A DNA stretch of 35,014 bases from Thiotrichales bacterium (lineage in GTDB: Bacteria > Pseudomonadota > Gammaproteobacteria > Beggiatoales > Beggiatoaceae), in the NCBI GenBank assembly GCA_016744475.1, contig JADGEH010000048.1, forward strand, positions 1 to 35,014, given 5' to 3'. How positions within the stretch are numbered: the first letter of the stretch is position 1; each line of letters begins with the position of its first letter. Positions 25,763 to 33,104 of this stretch are shown here, in pieces. The position numbers and the translations under genes were made by a program. Under the pieces are notes generated by a model. It saw nothing but the letters and a program-made list of their open reading frames with translations. It was not told where the DNA came from and searched no databases.

Positions 25763-28174
25763 TTAATTGCTCAACACGCGCTGTTCTTTTTGAAAGAGTT
25801 GATGGTATTTACGGGCTTTTTCGATAATCAATTTGAGCGCGTTGCTATCGCCCTTACGTAAAATCTCATCGACTTGCCCCTGCAAACGCAGCTCATTTTC
25901 ACGGGTTAATAGCGAACCCGTGACGACAAAAGCTGGGATGCGAAACCAGGTTTCGCTGCTACGCAAATGAGACAGAAACTCAAAGCCATCCATGTCCGGC
26001 ATCCGTAAATCCAGCACAATCAATTGTGGTCGTCGATAATCTAATAATTGCAAGGCATCCAAACCATTTTCACACTGTAAGACCCGCCAACCCGCTTTTT
26101 TAAACAGCATTGAAAACAATTTGCGCATTTCCAGCGCATCATCCACCAGCATCACTAAAGGTCGCCCATCATCCCGCGCATTCAACGTATAGGGTGCCAA
26201 TAATGTGGGGATTTTTTCGAGCGCTACAGGCGGGGTTAAAAACTCTACAGGCTTCAGTACAGCATCCTTAAAGTGGACTTGAGCCTTTTGTTCACCCAGC
26301 ACGATCACCGGGGTATCAGCCGATAATTGTGAGTTATTTAAACGCGCCAAAAACTCTAAAACAGAAATATCCTCCAATGTATCGCCCATGACCACTAAAT
26401 CAGGTTGTATCTTACGGGCTAATTCCAGCGCTTGTTGTCCACTATTGGTGGCTACCGTGGCATAGCCATAATGCTCCAATATGTCCTGGCAACGTTGGTG
26501 TTCCTCTTCGCCATTGAGCACCAACAATACGACAGTATCGCTCCCCAAATGAGCTTCATTTGAAGTGCTTTCTTCGGGTAATTCAAGATGAGTCAGTTGC
26601 TCAATATCCATAGGCAAATACAGCGTAAAACAACTGCCATGCCCAAATTCGCTGTCAACGCTGAGATCGCCGCCCAACATTTTAGCGAAGTGTTTACTAA
26701 TGGATAAACCAAGTCCCGTTCCCCCATATTTGCGCGTCGTTGAATTATCTGCTTGGGTAAAGGCATCAAAAATTTTGCGTTGTTGTTCTTGAGTTAAGCC
26801 AATCCCTGTATCACTGACTTCAAAGGCTAAGAAAGGGGGCTTATCGGGAAGATCAACGCGGTGTGCGGTCAGCGTAATTTCACCTTTCTGGGTAAATTTG
26901 GAAGAATTACTCAGCAGGTTAAATAAAATTTGGCGCAATTTAGTGCTATCCGTCAGCATTTCACCTAAATGCTCATCAATATTGACCACCATTGTGTTCT
27001 GATATTTTTCCAGTAACGGTTCAATGGTATGCAGCACATCTTGTAATAATTCAGCAGGTTGGATGGCTTGCAACTCAAGCTGCATTTTGCCCGCCTCGAT
27101 TTTAGAAATATCCAGCACATCATTAATCAAACCCAATAAATGGGTGCCCGCTGCCAGGATTTTGTGTAAATCCGCCACACTACCCAGATCATCTCGGTCG
27201 GTTGCATCTTCTGATAATAATTCACTGTAACCAATAATAGCGTTCAAGGGCGTGCGCAGTTCATGACTCATATTGGCTAGAAAACGGCTTTTAGCGATAT
27301 TAGCTTGTTCGGCTTCTTCTTTAGCCTCGCGCAAGGTTTTTTCATGGTTTTTTGTGCTGCTAATGTCTTTAAACGACACCACGCTGCCCGTGATTAAGTG
27401 GCCTTCCAAAATAGGTGTCACGACATATTCGACCGGAAAAGGGCGACCATCGTAATGCCAGAAACTTTCATCTTTTACATGGTAACTTTCACCCGTTTGC
27501 AAGGAGCGATATAACATGCTGCTTTCCATTTTATTGATCGATCCGTCTTGTCTTGCATAATGAAAGACTTCATGAGGAATACAGCCTTGTAAATCAGAGC
27601 GCGTATAGCCCAGCATGTTTGAGGCAGCCGCATTGAGAAACATCAATCGCTTGTCTAAATCAATGCCAAAAATACCTTCTCCAGCAGATTCCAAAATAGA
27701 TTCCAGATGATTGCGGGCTTGTGCTAATTCCTGCGTGCGGTTTTGTACGGTGCGTTCTAACTCAAGATTATAAGCCCGCTCTTTTTCCAGAAAACGTAAA
27801 TAGGTTTTGAGTCGCCCAATCAATTGCAAAGGGTCTATGGGTTTGGTCAGATAATCAGCGGCTCCGACGGCAAACCCTTTATTGCGAAATTCTTCAGATT
27901 TATGTGCGGCGGTGAGGAAAACGACGGGGATATGACTGGTTTTCTTCCAGGATTGCAGCGTTTTAGCCACTTCAAAGCCATCCATTTCAGGCATCTGAAT
28001 GTCTAAAAGCAGTAAATCAACAGGATGAGCCAAGACAATTTTTAGAGCTTCTTGTCCAGAAGAAGCCTCTAAAACATGAACGTCTAAGTTGTCATCTAAT
28101 AACAAATGCAGGCTGAGTAAATTATGCGGATTATCATCCACAATCAGCAGTGTAAAGCGTTCTGATAGCTTCAT
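25763..28174 (-). CDS. Soluble hybrid histidine kinase: REC-PAS-HisKA-HATPase-pseudoREC-REC
   Basis: No membrane segment. REC1 has Asp58 (LLLLDIQMPEMDG). A coiled coil follows at about 130-155, then a PAS domain at about 155-275. HisKA has His304 (MSHELRTPLN), and HATPase has DTGIGL and GTGLGL boxes. A middle receiver-like domain lacks the acceptor: QPDLVVMGDTLED has Gly where Asp is expected. The last REC has Asp722 (IVLDLRMPDMDG). The start has an 'LSERFTLLIVDDNPHN' N-terminus. It is a single gene, probably activated by a cognate kinase through REC1; the signal is unknown. Confidence 0.9.
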   Translation of the reverse strand: MKLSERFTLLIVDDNPHNLLSLHLLLDDNLDVHVLEASSGQEALKIVLAHPVDLLLLDIQMPEMDGFEVAKTLQSWKKTSHIPVVFLTAAHKSEEFRNKGFAVGAADYLTKPIDPLQLIGRLKTYLRFLEKERAYNLELERTVQNRTQELAQARNHLESILESAGEGIFGIDLDKRLMFLNAAASNMLGYTRSDLQGCIPHEVFHYARQDGSINKMESSMLYRSLQTGESYHVKDESFWHYDGRPFPVEYVVTPILEGHLITGSVVSFKDISSTKNHEKTLREAKEEAEQANIAKSRFLANMSHELRTPLNAIIGYSELLSEDATDRDDLGSVADLHKILAAGTHLLGLINDVLDISKIEAGKMQLELQAIQPAELLQDVLHTIEPLLEKYQNTMVVNIDEHLGEMLTDSTKLRQILFNLLSNSSKFTQKGEITLTAHRVDLPDKPPFLAFEVSDTGIGLTQEQQRKIFDAFTQADNSTTRKYGGTGLGLSISKHFAKMLGGDLSVDSEFGHGSCFTLYLPMDIEQLTHLELPEESTSNEAHLGSDTVVLLVLNGEEEHQRCQDILEHYGYATVATNSGQQALELARKIQPDLVVMGDTLEDISVLEFLARLNNSQLSADTPVIVLGEQKAQVHFKDAVLKPVEFLTPPVALEKIPTLLAPYTLNARDDGRPLVMLVDDALEMRKLFSMLFKKAGWRVLQCENGLDALQLLDYRRPQLIVLDLRMPDMDGFEFLSHLRSSETWFRIPAFVVTGSLLTRENELRLQGQVDEILRKGDSNALKLIIEKARKYHQLFQKEQRVLSN

Positions 28175-28548
28175 ATCACACCAATTTCAGATTTATTTGG
28201 AACATACACAGACATTTAAACACATGAGTCAAGAATCTTTATATCTCTTGTTCTTGAAGCAAAAAATGTCAGCTAATACCCAAATGTATCGATTATTTTC
28301 AGGGAAAAGACTATACGGTGTTGTGCGAGGTTTGGTGACCACAATAGATTTGAAATAAACCGTATGACTAAACAGCATTATATTGGTAATTGGAGGCAGA
28401 TGTTAAGCGGCGTTTATTTTTTCTCCGCTGGAACAGGACTCCCAGCCCTGAATCTCCGGTCTCATCCTAAGACACTCACCACTGCGGAGAACAGCTTAGC
28501 TTAACCCGCACGTTTTAATCTCACACGGGGCACAGAGAAAAATACTAA
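28175..28548. other. Intergenic region upstream of the soluble hybrid kinase
   Basis: No protein gene can be supported. It presumably holds the promoter of the kinase gene, which I cannot place, and the stem-bounded element at 28421-28491. The MITE begins at the right end. Confidence 0.5.
28421..28491. other. 71-base stem-bounded, tRNA-sized element of unknown nature
   Basis: TTCTCCGC (28421-28428) and GCGGAGAA (28484-28491) form a perfect 8-bp closing stem around 55 bases. Inside on the minus strand are CAGGG/TCCTG with a 7-base loop and GTCT/AGAC with a 7-base loop. Size and closed stem recall a tRNA or a small structured RNA, but no proper T-loop, D-loop or CCA end is found, so I do not call a tRNA. 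Confidence 0.35.
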
Positions 28549-28706
28549 GAGCCTATACGAAGATGGGGAATCGAAGCGAAAATGCGCTATTTTGAGGCAG
28601 GTTTTTCGGTTTTTTAAGGCGAATAGCGCGCGTGTGTTGATAAAAAGCGGACAACCTGACCAAAAGGGCGGGTTTGCAGCCGATTATCCCATTTTCGTAT
28701 AAGCTC
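28549..28706. mobile_element. 158-bp MITE with TAA target-site duplication
   Basis: Ends GAGCCTATACGAAGATGGGG (left) and, read inverted from the right, GAGCTTATACGAAAATGGGA: about 22 of 25 positions match. Direct TAA repeats flank it at 28546-28548 and 28707-28709. It has no coding capacity. Three-base TNA duplications are known for subgroups of the IS5 family, so its parent may be such an element; this is inferred. It is inserted at the stop codon of the RAYT gene. A solo end lies at 6334-6355. Confidence 0.75.
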
Positions 28707-29311
28707 TAAACATCATCCACCATCAAATGCGCGATTTTCGTCTCATCAAACTGCTGATGATAATGTTCAAAATTGCTCAAACCCCCAAACCATTCCAATA
28801 CTTGTGCCACTTCAATCCGGCTCTGTTTTTCTTGTCTGATGGTGAGATAGGACGAGAACGGATAGCTTTTGAAATCATCGCTAAAACCGTGTTTTTGCGG
28901 GTTACGGTGAATATAGCTGACCAGATGAATAAGAAAACTATCGGAATGTATCAGGATGCGCTTGAAGTTTTTCTGAAATAAACTCCCCGTGCGATGATAC
29001 GTTTTGTTGAACGATTTAGTGTAGGCATTAAAAAAATTTGAAAATGATTGAGAATAATTGGGTTCTGCGTTAAGACCTTCCAGGTTTCTAAAACCTGGAA
29101 GGTCTGGGTTTTGCCGCATCCTCACCAACAAATGAAAATGGTTTTTCATCAAGCAATAAGCGAAAGTTTCTGCGACTGGGAAAATATAGCGGGTATACAA
29201 CTGGAAGAAATACGCATAATTGCGTTCTTCGATGAATAAATTTTCGCCATTGTTGCCGCGATTGTAAATGTGATGGTAATGCCCGCTCATCAACGGGGTG
29301 TCGTATGACAT
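28706..29311 (-). CDS. RAYT (REP-associated tyrosine transposase, IS200-like Y1 fold)
   Basis: Single-strand DNA transposase-like protein with the HUH motif at His58/His60 (HFHLLVR) and a likely nucleophile Tyr97 (NAYTKSFNKTYHRTGSLFQ). YIHRNP near residue 138 is typical of RAYTs. GGGGAG precedes the ATG. Residues 70-80 (DLPGFRNLEGL) are encoded by a 33-base REP-like palindrome inserted in frame between the HUH motif and Tyr97. The stop codon TAG uses the target-site duplication of the MITE; the unoccupied site would give the same stop. 201 residues, otherwise intact; activity with the insert is uncertain. Confidence 0.88.
   Translation of the reverse strand: MSYDTPLMSGHYHHIYNRGNNGENLFIEERNYAYFFQLYTRYIFPVAETFAYCLMKNHFHLLVRMRQNPDLPGFRNLEGLNAEPNYSQSFSNFFNAYTKSFNKTYHRTGSLFQKNFKRILIHSDSFLIHLVSYIHRNPQKHGFSDDFKSYPFSSYLTIRQEKQSRIEVAQVLEWFGGLSNFEHYHQQFDETKIAHLMVDDV
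29073..29105. repeat. REP-like palindrome inside the RAYT coding region
   Basis: A 15-base arm AGACCTTCCAGGTTT (29073-29087) and its perfect inverse (29091-29105) flank CTA. It is almost identical to the copy at 29337-29370. Its 33 bases keep the reading frame. Confidence 0.85.
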
Positions 29312-29336
29312 TATTTTCTCCCCAAAATTTTCCTAA

Positions 29337-29370
29337 AGACCTTCCAGGTTTCCAAAAACCTGGAAGGTCT
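29337..29370. repeat. REP-like palindrome upstream of RAYT
   Basis: AGACCTTCCAGGTTT (29337-29351) and its inverse (29356-29370) flank four bases. It lies 25 bases before the RAYT start codon, in the gap to the TPR gene, the position where REPs flank RAYT genes in other bacteria. Confidence 0.85.
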
Positions 29371-29388
29371 AATCCCCCGCTGCCGCCA

Positions 29389-29421
29389 AAACCTTCCGAG
29401 TTTTTAAAACTTGGAAGGTTT
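29389..29421. repeat. Diverged REP-like palindrome at the end of the DUF4062-NACHT-TPR gene
   Basis: AAACCTTCCGAGTTTT (29389-29404) and AAAACTTGGAAGGTTT (29406-29421) pair with one mismatch. It shares the CCTTCC/GGAAGG outer part with the two other copies but differs inside. The last base is the first base of the TPR gene's stop complement, so it may also serve as that gene's terminator. Confidence 0.75.
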
Positions 29422-32400
29422 CATTCCATCGCCCGCTGACATTTTTCCAAATTCCCTCGCACCGTCTGCGTATTGGGATGCCTCACGCCCTGCTGTTGCT
29501 CAAACGCCTCTAAAATCCCCAAGCTGTGCTGGTACAGCGGCAGGGCTTGCCCATAGTCGCCCTGGACTCGATATAGCTCCGCCAGATTGTTCAGGCTGGT
29601 GGCGACAGCAGGATGCTCCGCGCCCAAGACTTTTTCCTTAATCGCCAAGCTGCGTTGGTACAGCGGCAGGGCTTGCCCATAGTCGCCCTGGGCATCATAC
29701 AACCCCGCCAGATTGTTCAGGCTGGTGGCGACAGCAGGATGCTCCGCGCCCAAGGCTTTTTCCTTAATCGCCAAGCTGCGCTGGTACAGCGGCAGGGCTT
29801 GCCCATAGTCGCCCTGGGCATAATACAACGCCGCCAGATTGTTCAGGCTTTGGGCAACATCAGGATGTTCCGCGCCCAAGGCTTTTTCCCAAATCCCCAA
29901 GCTGCGCTGATACAGCGGCAGGGCTTGTCCATAGTCGCCCTGGGCATCATACAACCCCGCCAGATTGTTCAGGCTTTGGGCAACATCAGGATGTTCCGCG
30001 CCCAAGGCTTTTTCCCAAATCTCCAAGCTGCGCTGGTACAGCGGCAGGGCTTGCCCATAGTCGCCCTGGGCATCATACAAGCCCGCCAGATTGTTCAGGC
30101 TGGCGGCAACATCAGGATGTTCTGCGCCCAAGGCGTTTTCCCGAATTGCCAAGCTGAGCTGAGTCAGCGGCAGGGCTTGCGCGTAATCGCCCTGCGCTTC
30201 ATACAACGCCGCCAGATTATTCAGGCTGGCGGCAACATCAGGATGTTCTGCGCCCAAGGCATTTTCCCGAATTGCCAAGCTGCGCTGAGTCAGCGGCAGG
30301 GCTTGCGCGTAATCGCCCAAGGCTTTATATAAGCCCGCCAGATTGTTCAGGCTTAAGGCAACATCAGGATGCTCCGCGCCCAAGACTTTTTCCCGAATCC
30401 CCAAGCTGCGCTGATACAGCGGCAGGGCTTGCGCGTAATCGCCCCGCGCTTCATACAACGCCGCCAAGTTGTTCAGGCTGCTGGCGACATCAGGATGTTC
30501 CGCGCCCAAGGCGTTTTCCCGAATTGCCAAGCTACGCTGAGTCAGCGGCAGTGCTTGCGCGTAATCGCCCATATCTTGATACAACGCCGCCAAGTTGTTC
30601 AGGCTGCTGGCGACATCAGGATGTTCCACGCCCAAGGCGTTTTCCCTAATCGTCAAGCTGCGCTGATACAATGGTTCAGCTTTAGCATACAATCCTTTTT
30701 TATGGCATGAATTGGCTTCATTATTAAGCATGGTTGCATCTTTAAGAAATACTTCAATATCATTATATTTGTTAGGCTGGTTTTTGAAATCAAAAACACC
30801 ACCATTATTAGAAGCAACAGAAGTATTACTTAAACTTGTTTCATTTCCGTAAGAAAGCTCTCTACGACTTGATTGCAGTATAATAGAATGACGTATTACT
30901 GCTAAACGATGTATTTCGGCTGTTTGTAATAACCCACTAAGTATTCTTACATCTTTATAACGAGGTTTATGTTTTAATAACCCGATAAAATTTAGAATCT
31001 CAAAGAATGCTTCTTTCAATAAAGTTTGTATATATTCTTTTCTATATGTCTTTTGCATACTTTCATAATCATTCACCATTCCCCAATATTTTACTAATTC
31101 ATATTCATCATCGTAATAAGCCAACAATTTAGGTTTGCTTACACAAGCTTTAAGTTCCTCTGTTTCTCCCGCCTGCGCCCATTGCCAAGGCAGTTCATCG
31201 GCGACCCGCGTATCTAATGGCAACTGGGCAAAATATTCCGCGAGTGCTCGATGTGCTGCCTGTTGCGCGGCGGGGTCGGGCAGGTAACGCGCTTCTACTG
31301 CTTGGCGTAAATAATCATGCGCGAAGTTTAAAAAACCACCGCGATTAACCAGTGCCAGCACGTCGTCGAGTGCGGCGTGTAGCGGTTGCCAACGGGCAGG
31401 CGCGACTGCCAGCGCGGCTTGTAATTCGCTTTCACTCAAACCGCGTCGCGCTGCCCATAGTAGGCTCATCAGTTCTTGGGTTAAGCGCGGGCGGGCGCGG
31501 TCGTATTCTTGTTCTAGGCGTTCCAAGCTGTGTTGATACAGCACGGCAGGATCAGCCGCTTGGAGCAAATTCTGTATTTGCGCTGAAATGTGGCGATAAT
31601 CGCCTATTGCCCGCAGTTCCTCTAACAGCACTTGTAAATACAGCGGATTCGCGGTTTGTGGTGCCTTCGCCAGCCGATCAAATTCAGCGGGCTTGAGGGT
31701 TTTGCCGTAGTTGTCTAAATATTGTTGGCTAAAGTCTGCTCGCTCGCTGCGGCTGAATAAGGCAACGGTTAAGTTTTGCCAGCCGTCCCGTAGTTGCAGG
31801 CTATTTAGCACCGCACCGGGTGCGGCGGAGACGAACAGGCGCACGGGCGCGGGAATAAACTCGGGCAGCCAGTTGAGTTTGGCGTCTTCTAGCTGGTTTA
31901 AGCCGTCTAAAATCAGGATGACGGGTTTAGAGACCCGCGCCAGCCATTCGGGTAGGGCGGCGTTGATCGCATCGGGTTCAGGCAGCGCATCGTCCCAGTC
32001 AAAATGGGCTTTGAGTTCTGCCAAAACGCGCTGCACCAAGCGCGAACCGTCGGTGCTGTCGGCGTTGCAGCCAGTAAAATGCCAAATCACACCGATGTCG
32101 GGGTGTTGGGCGCGATAGTCGGTTGCCCAGTTCGCCAGCAGCGCGGATTTACCGCAGCCCGATTCACCGCTGATGATGAGGGCAGTAGTGGTCATGTCGG
32201 CGGCATGGGCTTCTAGCTGCGCTATATCGTCAGGGCGTGACAAATACAGGCGAGTACGCGCTGCGGCAAAGGCATCGTGCGCCATGCGGTCGCGCTCTAG
32301 CGGTGTGAGTTCGCTGCCAGCGGGGTAAAGGCGGTCAATCAACGCGCTGAAGTCCCGTTGCACCAGCGGCAGAATGTCTTGCGGCGTGGCGTATTCGCTG

Positions 32401-32984
32401 ATCGGCACGGCTTGTTGGCGGATGTAGTCTTTAAGCTGTGCCAACGCGGTTTGACGGGCAAGCAGGTCGGGTTTGTCGGTAGCACTGGCGGTTTTTAGTG
32501 CTTGGCTTAAAGACGGCGCATCAGGATAGGCGGGGTCGCGCCAGTAAAAATGGGCGTTTTCCAGCAGTTGCGGGTGGGCTTGGCTGAATAATTGGCGAAT
32601 TTCTAATTCGGTGACGCTGGCGGCAGGTGCGTCTTGCAGCCAACCAAACGCGCGCGGATTTTTGTCAAGTAAGATTTGGCGCTGATAGTCATCGCCTTTG
32701 CGCAGCAGGGCGTAATAATCCCCCAGCAAGCCTATAAAAAACGGGTGGCATTTTTCCACTTGCCGTAAACAACTCTCGACCGCGACTTCTAAGCCTTCGC
32801 CTTCGGGAATACCCCAGCGTAAATCGACTACGGTAAATTCTACGCCGCGCTCGCGGCAGGTTTGGCGCAGGGCGCGAAATAGGTCTTTTTCCAGCACATC
32901 ACGCTCGGCTTTCATGTCTTCAAGGCTGGAGGAGACAAACAGGCGGATGTGGCGCGTTTGGGCAAGCGCTTGTGGGGCTGACAT
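29421..32984 (-). CDS. DUF4062-NACHT-TPR protein (nephrocystin-3-like STAND NTPase)
   Basis: N-terminal DUF4062 at about 10-150 (RHIRLFVSSSLEDMKAERDVL, VDLRWGIPEGEG, PFFIGLLGDYY). NACHT-type P-loop at 272-280 (SGESGCGKS) and Walker B at about 355-362 (ILILDGLNQLED). Helical winged part to about 615. Linker about 614-766, AT-rich in DNA. Nine 42-residue kinesin-light-chain-type TPRs (767-1144) and a diverged tenth. Known relatives include eukaryotic NPHP3 and bacterial NLR-like NTPases, several of which act in phage defence; here TPRs would sense, NACHT would oligomerise, and DUF4062 may signal. AGGA supports the ATG. It follows the SLOG gene by 120 bases. Confidence 0.9.
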   Translation of the reverse strand: MSAPQALAQTRHIRLFVSSSLEDMKAERDVLEKDLFRALRQTCRERGVEFTVVDLRWGIPEGEGLEVAVESCLRQVEKCHPFFIGLLGDYYALLRKGDDYQRQILLDKNPRAFGWLQDAPAASVTELEIRQLFSQAHPQLLENAHFYWRDPAYPDAPSLSQALKTASATDKPDLLARQTALAQLKDYIRQQAVPISEYATPQDILPLVQRDFSALIDRLYPAGSELTPLERDRMAHDAFAAARTRLYLSRPDDIAQLEAHAADMTTTALIISGESGCGKSALLANWATDYRAQHPDIGVIWHFTGCNADSTDGSRLVQRVLAELKAHFDWDDALPEPDAINAALPEWLARVSKPVILILDGLNQLEDAKLNWLPEFIPAPVRLFVSAAPGAVLNSLQLRDGWQNLTVALFSRSERADFSQQYLDNYGKTLKPAEFDRLAKAPQTANPLYLQVLLEELRAIGDYRHISAQIQNLLQAADPAVLYQHSLERLEQEYDRARPRLTQELMSLLWAARRGLSESELQAALAVAPARWQPLHAALDDVLALVNRGGFLNFAHDYLRQAVEARYLPDPAAQQAAHRALAEYFAQLPLDTRVADELPWQWAQAGETEELKACVSKPKLLAYYDDEYELVKYWGMVNDYESMQKTYRKEYIQTLLKEAFFEILNFIGLLKHKPRYKDVRILSGLLQTAEIHRLAVIRHSIILQSSRRELSYGNETSLSNTSVASNNGGVFDFKNQPNKYNDIEVFLKDATMLNNEANSCHKKGLYAKAEPLYQRSLTIRENALGVEHPDVASSLNNLAALYQDMGDYAQALPLTQRSLAIRENALGAEHPDVASSLNNLAALYEARGDYAQALPLYQRSLGIREKVLGAEHPDVALSLNNLAGLYKALGDYAQALPLTQRSLAIRENALGAEHPDVAASLNNLAALYEAQGDYAQALPLTQLSLAIRENALGAEHPDVAASLNNLAGLYDAQGDYGQALPLYQRSLEIWEKALGAEHPDVAQSLNNLAGLYDAQGDYGQALPLYQRSLGIWEKALGAEHPDVAQSLNNLAALYYAQGDYGQALPLYQRSLAIKEKALGAEHPAVATSLNNLAGLYDAQGDYGQALPLYQRSLAIKEKVLGAEHPAVATSLNNLAELYRVQGDYGQALPLYQHSLGILEAFEQQQGVRHPNTQTVRGNLEKCQRAME
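29424..30686 (-). repeat. Tandem 126-bp repeat array encoding TPRs
   Basis: Nine full units of 126 bases (29553-30686) and one diverged partial unit (29424-29552), each encoding the pattern QALPLYQRSL-IREKALGAEHPDVA-SLNNLA-LY-A-GDY. Units differ at few sites, mainly at two or three hypervariable residues. This array also yields long spurious frames on the plus strand. Confidence 0.9.
30690..31145 (-). other. AT-rich linker segment of the DUF4062-NACHT-TPR gene
   Basis: Within the gene, the DNA for residues about 614-765 is visibly richer in A and T than the NACHT part upstream and the TPR part downstream, and codon choice shifts (AAA, TTA, AAT). The protein here (for example YYDDEYELVKYWGMVNDYES and KYNDIEVFLKDATMLNN) has no repeat or family similarity that I recognise. 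Confidence 0.7.
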
Positions 32985-33025
32985 GGGACGTTCCTTTGGG
33001 TTTGTGTCGGTAAAATATTTGAGTG

Positions 33026-33045
33026 TTCTCTCGTTCCCACACTCC
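33026..33045 (+). repeat. Dispersed TTCTCTCGTT-type repeat
   Basis: TTCTCTCGTTCCCACACTCC at 33026-33045 reappears with two changes at 34904-34923. GTTCCCAC here also pairs with GTGGGAAC at 33077-33084. It lies in the 120-base gap between the two large genes; similar CCCAC/GTGGG hairpins occur at 9868-9888. Confidence 0.6.
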
Positions 33046-33104
33046 TAGGCTTCACTTAATGACAGTGACGGAAACCGTGGGAACAGGAAAAAACAACGCG
33101 CCCT

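Noticed and set aside
28421..28491. A tRNA gene
   Set aside because: Length and closing stem fit, but there is no TTCGA-type T-loop, no D-loop GG and no CCA end in either orientation.
29073..29421. Three similar palindromes as a CRISPR array
   Set aside because: Unequal spacing, one lies inside a coding region, and each unit is a full palindrome; REP-like elements next to a RAYT fit better.
29613..30710. Long plus-strand reading frames (up to 239 codons) opposite the TPR region
   Set aside because: They are mirror frames of the 126-bp TPR repeats; the minus-strand frame gives a proper TPR protein, while these give Gln/Arg-rich repeats with no start signal.
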